From Actinopolymorpha alba DSM 45243 (GTDB lineage Bacteria > Actinomycetota > Actinomycetes > Propionibacteriales > Actinopolymorphaceae), in the NCBI RefSeq assembly GCF_000373925.1, contig NZ_KB892745.1, positions 56,212 through 120,211 on the forward strand: 64,000 nucleotides of DNA, in the 5' to 3' direction. This document shows positions 1-9,500 of this stretch, one piece after another. Numbering within the stretch: the first letter of the stretch is position 1; every line of letters begins with the position of its first letter. The notes below the pieces were generated by a model. The model saw only the letters and a list, made by a program, of their open reading frames with translations. It ran no database searches and was not told the origin of the DNA. Position numbers and translations under genes: made by a program.

Positions 1-53
1 TGTCATGCGCAAGCCCTTCTTGACGGTCCTCTTTTCCTTTGGGGCATTGGTGT

Positions 54-683
54 TTACAGGGCAGAGGTGAAGCCGAGCTTGTCGTACTCCAGCACGTGCG
101 GCGTCCCGATCGAGAGGGCCGCGTGCTGGACCTTCGCCGCGCTCTCGACCGCGATGCTGGTCTTGAACGCGTCGCGGAGGTTCGGGCCGACGGTGAGCAG
201 GCCGTGGTTACCCCAGATGACGGCGTTGCGCTCGCCCATGACGTCGCACATCGCCTCACCGAAGGAGGAGTTGTTGCTCTGCTGGAACGGCATGATGGGC
301 ACGGCGCCGCGGGTGTAGATCACCATGTTGACCAGGACGCCCTCGATCGGCCGCCCGAGCGCTCCGAACACGTTGGAGTAGACGGGTTCGCTGTGCACCA
401 CCGCGTTGACGTCGGGACGCCGTTGGTAGACGACCTGGTGCACCGTGACCTCAGAGGAGGGGCCGCGGTTACCTTCGAGGATGGTTCCGTCGTAGCCGAC
501 CACCACCAGGTCGTCCGGCGTCATCTTGTCGTACTCGAGATCGGTGGGTGTCACCACGATCGCGTCGTGCTCGGGCAACCGGACGCTGATGTTGCCCTGG
601 GTGTTGAAGTTGAGGCCGTACCGCATGGACGCCAGGCAGTACTCAATGATCTCCTCGCGGAGATCCTTACTCGCCAATGACAC
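54..683 (-). CDS. Class II aldolase (fuculose-phosphate aldolase/AraD-like)
   Basis: A 209-residue cytosolic protein of the class II aldolase/adducin fold, which cleaves or epimerises phosphorylated sugars using a divalent metal. The N-terminal phosphate-binding stretch (NTQGNISVR), the catalytic Glu in SSEVTVH and the late GNHGLL histidine are present. The usual HTH metal motif reads VVHSEPVYS, so the second His is replaced by Glu. The GTG at 683 is preferred because AGAAGGGA lies just upstream and the longer frame would run deep into the kinase. The gene overlaps the kinase end by 17 nt and is last in the cluster transcribed from the binding protein. It probably acts on the sugar phosphate made by that kinase; the substrate is not identifiable. 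Confidence 0.85.
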   Translation of the reverse strand: MSLASKDLREEIIEYCLASMRYGLNFNTQGNISVRLPEHDAIVVTPTDLEYDKMTPDDLVVVGYDGTILEGNRGPSSEVTVHQVVYQRRPDVNAVVHSEPVYSNVFGALGRPIEGVLVNMVIYTRGAVPIMPFQQSNNSSFGEAMCDVMGERNAVIWGNHGLLTVGPNLRDAFKTSIAVESAAKVQHAALSIGTPHVLEYDKLGFTSAL

Positions 684-2136
684 TGGTGGTCCCTTCTGAC
701 ATTGCGTGGGAGATGTCCCGCAGGAGCGGATAGAGCTGGTGGTGCCGGTCGCGTTGGCCGGCGTACCAGCTCTGGGTGGTGGCATCGGGAACGAGTGGAT
801 CGCCGGTGCGCAGTGCCGCGCCGGCCTCGGCGATCGGACCGAAGTAGCCGGTCGCCGCGCCGGCGACGAAGGCCGCGCCGCGGGCGGTGGCGTGCCCGTC
901 CACGAGTGTCAACGCGTGGTTGGCGGCACTCGCACGGACGGCCACGGCGGCGGGGGAGGCGCCGCCGCCACCGGCACGGATGTCGTTGATGGGCACGCCC
1001 GACTTCGCCAGCAGGTCGTGGGTGCGGGCGACCTCGTAGCCGGACGCCTCGACCAGGGCCCGCACCATCTCGTCCCGCGTGGTTTCCAGCGTCAGGCCGA
1101 GGAAGGCGCCGCGCGACAGGGGATCGTTGTCGACCGTGCCGCTGCCGGCGAAGTGGGGGAGGACGAGCAGCTGGGAAGGGCGGTCAGAAAGCCGGCCGTA
1201 CTCGCCGCCGAACCGGTCGACCAGCCAGTCGATCGTCGAGCCGCCCGAGGGAATCCCGGCCAGCAGGAGGTACCGGTCGGTGTCGTCGGCCGGGTAGCAC
1301 GCGAAGCCTTCAGAGACGGCCTGTCCGGGCCACCCCTCGGTCACCGTGGTGAGGCACTCGCTGGTGCCGAGCGACCAGGCCGCACACGACGGCTCGCTCA
1401 CGCCCATGCCCCACATCGCGCAGGCCTGGTCGTGGGCACCAGCGACCACGTCGACGGGTGCGGTGAACCCGAGTCCGCGGGCAGTGGCCTCGGGCATCCG
1501 ACCCAGCACCGTGCCGACGGGTACCGCCGCGGGGAGCCGGTCAAGCGGAATGCCGGCGTGCTCGAGGATGAGCGCCGACCACTCACGAGCATGTACGTCG
1601 AACGCCATCGTGCGGGCCGCGAGGGTGTAGTCGATGGCGGGCCCGACACCGAGGCACAGGTTGACGAATCCCGACAGGCTGGTGAACGTCGTCGCGGCGT
1701 CCCAGACCCGCGGCACTCGACGCCACCACGCGATCTTGCCGACACTGAACATCGGATGCGGCGGCTGTCCGGTGAGTTCGGCCAGCCGGCTCGCGCCGAC
1801 GGCACTCACCAGAGCTTCCGTCTCCTCGACGGCGCGCAGATCGACGCTGACCGGCGCGTTGTCGAGGGCTTCGCCGTCAGCGTCCACGGGCACGATCGCC
1901 TCGCCCTGGGCGGTGACGCACACCGCGGTGACCGGATCCGCCGCCAACCTGGTGTTGACATCGAGCAGGCAGCCGCGGACCGCCTCCCAGACCAGGGTGG
2001 CGTCGACCTCGACATGGCCCGGCGCCCCGCGGGTGAGGGGATACCTGCGGGTGGCCGAGGCGAGTTCGGTCGCGGATCTGTCGTACGCCGCGATCCGGCA
2101 ACCGCTGGTGCCAAGATCGATCCCCACAACGCTCAT
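667..2136 (-). CDS. FGGY-family carbohydrate kinase
   Basis: A 489-residue ATP-dependent sugar or polyol kinase of the FGGY family. The N-terminal phosphate-binding loop reads GIDLGTSGCRI, and the C-terminal half carries the expected AGAHDQ catalytic Asp region and GTSE adenosine-binding motif. Length is normal for the family (about 480-520). The ATG at 2136 is chosen because translation begins MSVVGIDLG immediately there; the Shine-Dalgarno GAGGA and start codon are supplied by a repeat that fills the gap after the upstream permease. It sits between ABC permeases and a class II aldolase, so an import, phosphorylation, aldol-cleavage route is inferred. Substrate cannot be read from the sequence. 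Confidence 0.9.
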   Translation of the reverse strand: MSVVGIDLGTSGCRIAAYDRSATELASATRRYPLTRGAPGHVEVDATLVWEAVRGCLLDVNTRLAADPVTAVCVTAQGEAIVPVDADGEALDNAPVSVDLRAVEETEALVSAVGASRLAELTGQPPHPMFSVGKIAWWRRVPRVWDAATTFTSLSGFVNLCLGVGPAIDYTLAARTMAFDVHAREWSALILEHAGIPLDRLPAAVPVGTVLGRMPEATARGLGFTAPVDVVAGAHDQACAMWGMGVSEPSCAAWSLGTSECLTTVTEGWPGQAVSEGFACYPADDTDRYLLLAGIPSGGSTIDWLVDRFGGEYGRLSDRPSQLLVLPHFAGSGTVDNDPLSRGAFLGLTLETTRDEMVRALVEASGYEVARTHDLLAKSGVPINDIRAGGGGASPAAVAVRASAANHALTLVDGHATARGAAFVAGAATGYFGPIAEAGAALRTGDPLVPDATTQSWYAGQRDRHHQLYPLLRDISHAMSEGTTSVIGE

Positions 2137-2217
2137 GCGCGTCCTCGCTTCGCTCCGGGCGCGCATGAGGCACTTATTGCGCTGCGTTGGATGATTCGCT
2201 CGCTCATCGCGCGCTCA
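2132..2217 (-). repeat. Intercistronic repeat copy 1, carries RBS and start codon
   Basis: The sequence from the TGA of the permease to the ATG of the kinase is nearly identical to that at 29296-29379, in opposite orientation in the window. From AGCGAGCGAATCATCC to the final ATGAG only about five bases differ. Its end forms a hairpin: arms 2132-2144 and 2157-2169 pair at 12 of 13 positions around a 12-nt loop. The GAGGA ribosome site and kinase ATG lie in or beside one arm. See the matching entry and finding. Confidence 0.85.
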
Positions 2218-3123
2218 TCCCTTCACCGATCCCTCGATCAGGCCGGCGACGAACCACCGTTGGACGATGAGATAGAGCAGCACCAGCGGCGCGGCCACCA
2301 GCACGAGGATCGCGAACAACGCGCCCGGATTTCCGACGTAGACACCGCTGTACTGCTGGGGGATCAGCGGCAGGGTCTTCATCGTGTCCTTCGTCATCAC
2401 AGTGAGCGCGAGGAAGAACTCGTTCCAGCTGGTGATGAACTGCCAGACCGCGACGAAGATCATCGAGGGTCGCAACATCGGAAGGACGACCTGGGTGAGC
2501 AGCTTCCGGGCACTGACCCCATCGATGACCGCGGCCTCGAACACCTCCTTCGGCAGGCTGTGCATGAAACCCACGAGCACGACGACCGCGAACGGAATGC
2601 CCAGGGCGGCGTACGGCCCGATCAGGCCCCAGTAGTTGTTGATCCCGCCGAACATCTGCAGCAGTGCGCCGAGCGGCACCACCAGCGCACCGAGCGGCAC
2701 CATCAGCGTGATGAGGATGGCGGCGTACATCGCCTGGCTGTACCGCAGCTTCAGGACCGTCGTTCCGTACGCGAAGAACGCGCCGGCGGCCGCGACGATC
2801 GCTGTGGACACGGCGGAAACGAGGACGGAGTTGAGCAGGTAACGCGGGATCGGGTTGTCCTTGAAGACCACGAGGAAGTTGTCGAACGTGACGTGGGTGC
2901 TCAGGATCGAAGAATCGAAGGCGTTCTCGGGCGGCCGGAGCGAGACGCTGACGAGGTAGACGACCGGCAGCAGCCAGATCACTGCCACCGCGGACAGCAG
3001 CGTGACGGCGACCCGGGAACGCCACCGCGGGCGGACGGAGCCGACGTTGGCGGCGGCCATCGAGGCGCCGGGATCGGTGCCACCGTCGGTTGACAGATGC
3101 GAAGGAGCGGTCTGCGTGGCCAT
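2215..3123 (-). CDS. Carbohydrate ABC transporter permease (MalG type)
   Basis: A 302-residue inner-membrane permease with about six hydrophobic segments, the first at residues ~38-60. The coupling-helix EAA motif reads EAAVIDGVSARKLLTQVV followed by LPMLRPS, as expected of the binding-protein-dependent sugar permease family. The C-terminus IEGSVKG matches MalG/LacG-type ends. It follows the MalF-type permease by 3 nt in the same operon and would pair with it and with an ATPase encoded elsewhere, since no ATPase gene is in this cluster. The residues before M22 look disordered and the true start could be there. Confidence 0.92.
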   Translation of the reverse strand: MATQTAPSHLSTDGGTDPGASMAAANVGSVRPRWRSRVAVTLLSAVAVIWLLPVVYLVSVSLRPPENAFDSSILSTHVTFDNFLVVFKDNPIPRYLLNSVLVSAVSTAIVAAAGAFFAYGTTVLKLRYSQAMYAAILITLMVPLGALVVPLGALLQMFGGINNYWGLIGPYAALGIPFAVVVLVGFMHSLPKEVFEAAVIDGVSARKLLTQVVLPMLRPSMIFVAVWQFITSWNEFFLALTVMTKDTMKTLPLIPQQYSGVYVGNPGALFAILVLVAAPLVLLYLIVQRWFVAGLIEGSVKG

Positions 3124-3126
3124 CTG

Positions 3127-4086
3127 TCACTGTCCCCCGACACTCATCCGGGTTCCGAGCAGCTTCATCTGGGTGGCGGTCAGCACGAACGCGATCAGCA
3201 GGGTCGTGACCGACAGCGCCGACGCGTAGCCGTTTTGGTCGAGCAGGAAGCTGGTACGGAAGATCTGCGTACCAAAGATCTCGCTGGCGTGGTTGGGCCC
3301 GCCGGACGTCATCAGATAGACCAGCGGGAATGTCTGGAGCGTGCCGATGATGCCGAGCATCACCAGGCTCTTGGTCACCGGCGAAATCATCGGGATGACG
3401 ATGTGGCGGGCCAACTGCCAACCGCGCGCACCGTCGATCTCGGCGGCCTCCATCGTCTCGCGCGGGATGCGGTTGATCCCCACGATGTAGAGCAGCATCG
3501 AGAAGCCGGTGAACTCCCAGATGTTCACGACGATGATCGCGTAGATCGCGGTGCGGGGGTCCGCGAGCAGGTTGGTGCTGAGGTGGATACCCACGCTGTC
3601 AAGGAGACCTTGCAGGGGGCCGTAGCCCGGCGCGTACATCTGCGACCACACGATCGCGATCACCGAGGCGCTGGTGACCAGCGGGACGAGGAAGGCGGTC
3701 CGCAGGAAGCTCTTGCTCCGCTTGGCGTGCTTCTCGATGAAGTACGCGAGCGTGCCGCCGACCACCGTCTGGATACCGATGGTGAGGATTGCCCAGGCCA
3801 GCATGTTGCGGCCGGCGGTCCAGAAGACGGGGTCGGTGACGACCGCCTGGAAGTTGGCCAGCGGGCCAGTACCCGCGCTCGCGTCGTCCCGCACCGAGAG
3901 GCTCGCCGTCAGCACCGAGACGATGGGATAGCCGATGAAGACGACGAAGAACAGGATCGCTGGTGCTAGGAACAGATAGCCGGCCCGCCGGCTGCCGAGC
4001 AGCGTGGCGAAGTCGGCTTCTCCGTTTCGCCGCGGCCGCCCTCGCCGGGAGAGGGCGGCCGGACGAGTACTCAGCGCCTGGGCCAT
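3127..4086 (-). CDS. Carbohydrate ABC transporter permease (MalF type)
   Basis: A 319-residue membrane permease. After a basic N-terminus it has about six hydrophobic segments starting near residue 35 (GYLFLAPAILFFVVFIGYPI) and an EAA loop EAAEIDGARGWQLARHI ending in IPMISP. Its start codon overlaps the stop of the upstream binding protein by one base (TGATG), implying translational coupling. It would form the heterodimeric channel with the following MalG-type permease for uptake of a sugar or sugar derivative. Confidence 0.92.
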   Translation of the reverse strand: MAQALSTRPAALSRRGRPRRNGEADFATLLGSRRAGYLFLAPAILFFVVFIGYPIVSVLTASLSVRDDASAGTGPLANFQAVVTDPVFWTAGRNMLAWAILTIGIQTVVGGTLAYFIEKHAKRSKSFLRTAFLVPLVTSASVIAIVWSQMYAPGYGPLQGLLDSVGIHLSTNLLADPRTAIYAIIVVNIWEFTGFSMLLYIVGINRIPRETMEAAEIDGARGWQLARHIVIPMISPVTKSLVMLGIIGTLQTFPLVYLMTSGGPNHASEIFGTQIFRTSFLLDQNGYASALSVTTLLIAFVLTATQMKLLGTRMSVGGQ

Positions 4087-5450
4087 CAGCCGCCCAGCGC
4101 CTTCGCCTGAGCTGCTTGCACCTTCGCAAGAGCGGCCTTCGGCTGTTGCTGCCCGGCGGCGACGGCGGCGAGCGCGTTGTCGAGCGCGGTCTGGACCGAC
4201 GGTGAGGCGAAGCGTTGGTTCACCGCGTCCGGAAGCTGCTTGACCAAACGGTCATACAACTCGGTGACGTGCGGGCTCACCGAGCCCGGAAGCTGTACGC
4301 CGTTGAACGCCGGCAGGTCGTTGACGTCGACCAGGGCAGCCTTGCCGGCGTCACCGTTCACCAGGCTGGCAAGGAACTTCCACGCGTGGGCCTTCTTCTC
4401 GCCGTTCTTGGTGAGGCCGTAGCCGACGTCGATACCACCGACGACCGCGCCCGGCTTGCCGCCGGCGTGGATGGCCGGGAAGTCGAAGTAGTCGAATCCC
4501 TTGAGGTCCTGGGTGAGCGGCGGGATCGGCGGGTCGAGCTGGGCCTGCTGCAGCCACCAGGAGCCGAGCGTCATCATGCCGACCTTGCCGGCACCGAACA
4601 GCTGGGCGCCGGTGGGGTAGGCCTGTGCACCGAGCGCACCGTCCTGGAAGACGCCATCGGTGAAGAGCCGGCGCCAGGCGGTCATCGCCTCGACGAGCTC
4701 GGGCGCGGTCCACTGGACCTTCCCGGCCTGGGCGTCGTCGGTGATCCCGCGGCGCAACTGGTTGGCCAGGATGAGGAAGACGTTCTCGTTCTGCCACGCA
4801 CCGGCGGCGCCCTGGTACATCGGCAGGTAGCTGTTGGCGCGGAGCTTCTTCGACACCGCGACCAGCTCGTCGAAGGTGGTCGGAACGCTGAGCTTCAGCT
4901 TGGCGAAGGCCTCGCGGTTGTACCAGACACACAGGACCTGCGACTCGTGGGCGACCATGTAGTAGTTCTTGTCGCCCTCGGGGTTGCCGAGGCGCATCTG
5001 CTGCAGGTTGACGGGGGCGAGCTGCTTCTCCCAGTCAGAGCCGAAGCTCTTGGCCGCGAGGTCCTGGAGCGGAGCGAGCTGGGAGCGGTACTGCTGCGTG
5101 AGAGACCCCGGCTGGAGCCCGATGACGTCGGGCAGCGTGCCGCTGCGGGCCGCCGTCTTCAGCGCCGTGAGGTACTCCGGGTCGTAGTTGTAGTAGCTGT
5201 AGTTGATGGTGACACCTGGATTGGCCTTCTCATACGCCTTGATGGCCTTGTCCATCGTGCTCTTCACGAACCACGACCAGACGGTGACCGTCTGGCTGTC
5301 TCCCTTGTCCCCGCTGCTCGTCGTGGTGCTTGACGGCTTGTTGCTCGTCCCCACGCATCCGGCGAGCAGGGAGCCCACGGCGGCGACCGCCGCGCCGGAC
5401 AGGACGGTTCGCCGAGAGATCCCGTTGACCCCGTTACCGTGCTCCGACAT
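4086..5450 (-). CDS. Extracellular sugar-binding lipoprotein (ABC SBP family 1)
   Basis: A 454-residue solute-binding lipoprotein. The N-terminus has a twin-arginine-like signal (SRRTVLSGAAVAAVGSLLAGC) with an LAGC lipobox, so it is probably exported and lipidated at Cys32. The body reads as a family 1 carbohydrate-binding protein: VTVWSWF opening strand, AYEKANPGVTINY, FDELVAVSKKL, and a TLGSWWLQQA segment. It is the first gene of a five-gene minus-strand operon (binding protein, two permeases, kinase, aldolase) and is divergent from a DeoR-type regulator gene. Ligand unknown. Confidence 0.93.
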   Translation of the reverse strand: MSEHGNGVNGISRRTVLSGAAVAAVGSLLAGCVGTSNKPSSTTTSSGDKGDSQTVTVWSWFVKSTMDKAIKAYEKANPGVTINYSYYNYDPEYLTALKTAARSGTLPDVIGLQPGSLTQQYRSQLAPLQDLAAKSFGSDWEKQLAPVNLQQMRLGNPEGDKNYYMVAHESQVLCVWYNREAFAKLKLSVPTTFDELVAVSKKLRANSYLPMYQGAAGAWQNENVFLILANQLRRGITDDAQAGKVQWTAPELVEAMTAWRRLFTDGVFQDGALGAQAYPTGAQLFGAGKVGMMTLGSWWLQQAQLDPPIPPLTQDLKGFDYFDFPAIHAGGKPGAVVGGIDVGYGLTKNGEKKAHAWKFLASLVNGDAGKAALVDVNDLPAFNGVQLPGSVSPHVTELYDRLVKQLPDAVNQRFASPSVQTALDNALAAVAAGQQQPKAALAKVQAAQAKALGG

Positions 5451-5469
5451 GTAGTCAGCTTTCTTAGAG

Positions 5470-5500
5470 GTTTCGTTTGCTTACGAAACACTTTCGAAAC
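5470..5500. promoter_or_regulatory. Candidate DeoR operator between divergent genes
   Basis: GTTTCGT at 5470-5476 and ACGAAAC at 5483-5489 form a perfect 7-bp inverted repeat with a 6-nt spacer, followed at once by the palindrome TTTCGAAA (5492-5499). It lies 20-50 bp upstream of the binding-protein start and 75-105 bp upstream of the regulator start. TTTCG-rich repeats are the usual targets of DeoR-family repressors, so autoregulation and operon control by the adjacent gene are inferred. Confidence 0.65.
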
Positions 5501-5573
5501 GATGGCGGTCAGCTTTGCATTACGGCTGGCTTCGGCGCAAGGGGGTGGGCTAGGTTTACGCGCGGAGGTGGGG

Positions 5574-6380
5574 ATGGCGATCCCGTCGATGGATGAGCGG
5601 GCGCGGACGATCGAGCGACTCCTGCTGGAGCGCGGACGGGTCAGCGTCGATGAGCTGGCGCGGTTGTTCGGGACGTCACCCGTCACCGTCCGGCAGGACC
5701 TCACGACTCTCGAGGCTGACGGCAAGCTCCGGCGCGTCCGCGGTGGTGCCGTCCGGGTGAGTAACGGCGCTGACGGTGCGGCGTTCGACTTCCGCCTCCG
5801 CCAGCAGCAGGACGAGAAGCGGTCGATCGCCGAGCGGGCGGCGGAGCTGGTGTCAGACGGCGACGCGCTCGTGCTCGACTGCAGTACGACGACCTACCAC
5901 CTGGCGCGCCGGCTGACGCACGCGCGGCGCAACCTCATCGTCGTCACGAACGGACTACGGATCGCGCAGGTCCTCTCCGAGAACCCCACGATCACCGTGA
6001 TCATGCCGGGTGGCACTGTCCACGCGACGGCGCAGGCGCTGGTCGGAGGGGTGCCCGAGACCCTGAGCGGGGCGGGCCGGTTGAGCAAGGGCTTCTTCGG
6101 GCCGTGGGCGGTGTCGGCCGAACTCGGCTACCTCGACGTCCACGCCGGAGAGGCCGACTTCAAGCGCTGGATGGTCGAGGCCTGCGACCAGTTGGTCGCG
6201 CTCTTCGACTCCTCGAAGTCGAGCCACTTCGCGTTCATACCGTTCGCCCAGCTGTCAGACGTCCACGTGAGCGTCACCGACCGGGGCATCCCCGACCAGC
6301 TCACGAAGGCACTGCGTAAGGCCGGGCAGGAGATCCTGCTCGTCGACCCCGAGCAGCAGCCGGCGTCCGAAGACGCCTGA
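5574..6380 (+). CDS. DeoR/GlpR-family transcriptional regulator
   Basis: A 268-residue DeoR-family regulator. The N-terminal winged helix-turn-helix spans about residues 10-60 (RVSVDELARLFGTSPVTVRQDLTTLE, then GKLRRVRGGA). The C-terminal DeoRC sensor domain has the LDCSTTTYHLA and TNGLRIAQVL motifs that bind phosphorylated sugars. The ATG at 5574 follows GGAGG by 5 nt and starts exactly at the conserved domain; upstream in-frame codons lie in the operator region. It is divergent from the sugar-import operon and most likely represses it until a sugar phosphate accumulates. Confidence 0.9.
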   Translation: MAIPSMDERARTIERLLLERGRVSVDELARLFGTSPVTVRQDLTTLEADGKLRRVRGGAVRVSNGADGAAFDFRLRQQQDEKRSIAERAAELVSDGDALVLDCSTTTYHLARRLTHARRNLIVVTNGLRIAQVLSENPTITVIMPGGTVHATAQALVGGVPETLSGAGRLSKGFFGPWAVSAELGYLDVHAGEADFKRWMVEACDQLVALFDSSKSSHFAFIPFAQLSDVHVSVTDRGIPDQLTKALRKAGQEILLVDPEQQPASEDA

Positions 6381-6503
6381 CGATTCCGGCGTTTGGGCGC
6401 GGGCCTGCGCCGGGCCATGCAACCTTGTTGCCCATCGCGGGCGTCCTGCCGGCGACGGGTATTGCTTCGTCACGTCTGCAGTGCGTCTGCTTGGGGGAAA
6501 TGC

Positions 6504-9500
6504 ATGCGCGGTCTTCGGAGGACTCTGCTCGCCTTGACGGTGGGCGCGATGGCGGTAGCTGGAATCTGGAGTTCCGGGGCAACGGCCGCGACCTCGACGG
6601 CAGGCAAGCCCGCCGTACCCGATCGGGACGAGATCTCGACGGTCACGTTGATCAGCGGTGACCGGGTACGCCTGACCACTCGGGCCGGGGGCGTCAGAAG
6701 CGTCGTGCCGATTCCCGGTCCGGGCCGCAGCAAGGTCGTCTTCAGCATCCGCCAGCGCGGCCGCGACGTGGAGGTGGTGCCCTCGGACGCGGCACCGTTG
6801 CTCCTGACCGGGCGGCTCGACCGGCGGCTCTTCGAGGTTGCCCGCCTGGCCGCCGCGGGATACGACGACGCCAGGACGAAGCGGATTCCGCTCATCCTTC
6901 AGTACGCGCCCGGCCGGAGTGGGTTCGCCGCCGTTCCGCGTGGTACCACCATCGGGCGGCCGCTGCCCAGCGTGCGGTCAGCCGCGGTGTCAGAGCCCAA
7001 GGGCGAGGCGGTGAGCTTCTGGCGTTGGCTCGTCGGCCAGGCGGCGGCCGCGCCCGGGACCGGTCCGTCGATCCGGGGCGGCGCCCTGGCCGGCGACGTC
7101 GAGAAGGTCTGGCTGGACGGCCCGGTGCGGGCCACCCTTGACCGGAGTGTCCCGCAGACGGGCGCGCCGAAGGCATGGCAGCTCGGCTACACCGGTAAGG
7201 GGGTGCAGGTGGCTGTCCTCGACAGCGGTGTCGACCGTGACCACCCCGACCTCAAGGGAGCGGTGGTGGCTGAGCGGGACTTCATTGGAAGTCCGTCCGG
7301 TGCCGACGACCGATTCGGCCACGGTACGCATGTGGCGTCCACCATCACCGGGAGCGGGGCCGCCTCGAACGGTCGCTACAAGGGAATGGCTCCTGACGCC
7401 ACGCTGCTCAACGGCAAGGTCCTCAACGACGAGGGCAGTGGCACCGAGTCGTCCGTCATCGCCGGCATGGAATGGGCCGCCGACCAGGGCGCCCGGATCG
7501 CCAACATGAGCATCGGCTCGTCCTTCGCGACCGACGGTACTGACCCCGTGTCGCTCGCGCTGAATCGCATCACCGCGCAGAAGGGCACGCTGTTCGTCGT
7601 CGCCGCCGGCAACAACGGGCCCTACGAGGAGAGCATCACCTCTCCCGGCTCGGCCGACGCCGCACTCACTGTCGGGGCGGTGGGCTCGACGGGTACGACC
7701 GCGGAGTTCTCGAGCCGGGGCCCGAGAGTGACCGACTTCGCCCTCAAGCCGGACCTGGCGGCGCCCGGTGTGGGCATCGTGGCCGCTCGGGCGGGCGGAT
7801 CGTTCCCCGAGGAGCCGGTGGGCGCCTCCTACGCGAGGATGTCGGGAACCTCGATGGCCACCCCGCACGTCGCCGGAGGTGCGGCACTGCTCGCCCAGCT
7901 ACGGCCGACCTGGAAGGCCGCCGAGCTCAAGGCGATGCTGGTCGGCTCGGCGAAACCCAAGGCGGGTGAAGGTGTCTTCGACCAGGGCGCGGGCCAACTC
8001 GACGCCGCCAGGGCGCTGACCCAGCGGGTGAGCGCCGACCGGAGCAGCGTCTCGCTCTATCTGAAGTGGCCGCACACCGCCAAGACCAGCCGGGTGGTGA
8101 CCTACCGCAACACCACCGCCGCCGCCGTCACCCTCACCCTCCGCGTCAGCGCGGCGGATGGCAGCGGCGATCCCGCCCCCGCCGGGGTCGTCACCCTCGA
8201 CAAGAAGACGCTCACCATTCCGGCCCGGAGCACCGCGCCGGTGACCCTCACTGTCAACCCCCGGATGGGCATGGCCGGCACGGTCTACCACGGCCGGATC
8301 ACCGCGAGCGGTGGAGCGGTCGCCGTACAAACCCCGTGGACGGCGTACGTCGAGGAAGAGGCGTACGACCTCACGATCAAGGCCACCGATCGCGACGGCC
8401 AACTGATCGACCGGCTCGACCAGGCGTTCCTCGCCCAGCCGGTCGTCGCCGACCCCACCTCGGGGGAGGTTTTCTGGCTCCGGCCGGTCAAGGGTGGGCT
8501 CGGAGTCCGGTTGCCGCGCGGGCACTACACGTTCGGCGAGATCATCGTGACGGAACACGGGATCAAGCCACCCAGCTTCACCCACCTTTCCAGGCCGAAC
8601 TTCACCCTGACCGGCAACCTCACCTTGACGCTCGACGCCCGGGCGGCGAAGTTGGTCCAGGCCCGGGTGGAGGCACCCGACGCTTCGACGGTCGTCACGA
8701 CGTTTGGCACCGTCGAACTCGTCGGCGGGTTTCCGTGGACCACCCTGGTGAACCTCCCGGGCACCCAGCGGTACCCGACGTACGCGCTGCCGACCGCCGC
8801 CGTGACGGACCGGACCTACATGTTCGCCCTCTACAAGGCGCTGGACTCCGGCCGCGGCACCTATGACCTGGTCCTCGGGCAGCAGGGTCGGGTGCCCGCC
8901 AACCCGGCGTACTCAGTCCGCGACGCCGACCTCGTGCGGCTGGACTCGAGGTTCGACGCGGGCGGCGTCGGGCTGGACGTCGAGGGCGTGTGGTTCCGCC
9001 AGGCCGAACTCCCTCGCGGTGTGACGACCGGGCTCGGGTGGTTCTACACCACGCCGCTCCCCAGCCGGCGGACGCGGCTGTTCAGTGCGGAGTTCGGCTC
9101 GGGGACCGGCCCAGGGGAGCCGCTGATCTGGTCGGACACTCTCGACGTCAGGTCGAACATCTCGCGGACGTGGTTCACCGAGTTCCATGACCCGGCCACC
9201 TATCATCCTGGCCAGCGGGTCAGCCGCACCTGGAACCCTGCGGCGTTCCGCCCGCACGGCCAGGGCAACCGCAGTGTCGACGGGAGCATGAACTTCTGGT
9301 TCGCGCCGTTCAGCTCCTCGCTCACCAGCGGTAGCCAGGCGGTCTGGGATGCCACCGGCATCGCGGGCAAGGTCACCTTGCGCAGGGCTGGCAAGGTCGT
9401 CGCGGAGTCGACCGATCCGTTCCTGCTCGACGCGGGCGTCCAGCCGAGCCCCCGGAGCACGTACACCCTCGATGTCTCGGCGAAGCGGAAGGTGCCATGG

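Noticed and set aside
706..3093. Plus-strand open frame of 795 codons opposite the kinase and permease
   Set aside because: Low-complexity Arg/Gly/Asp-rich product with no motif; it is the antisense of well-supported genes, as expected in high-GC DNA.
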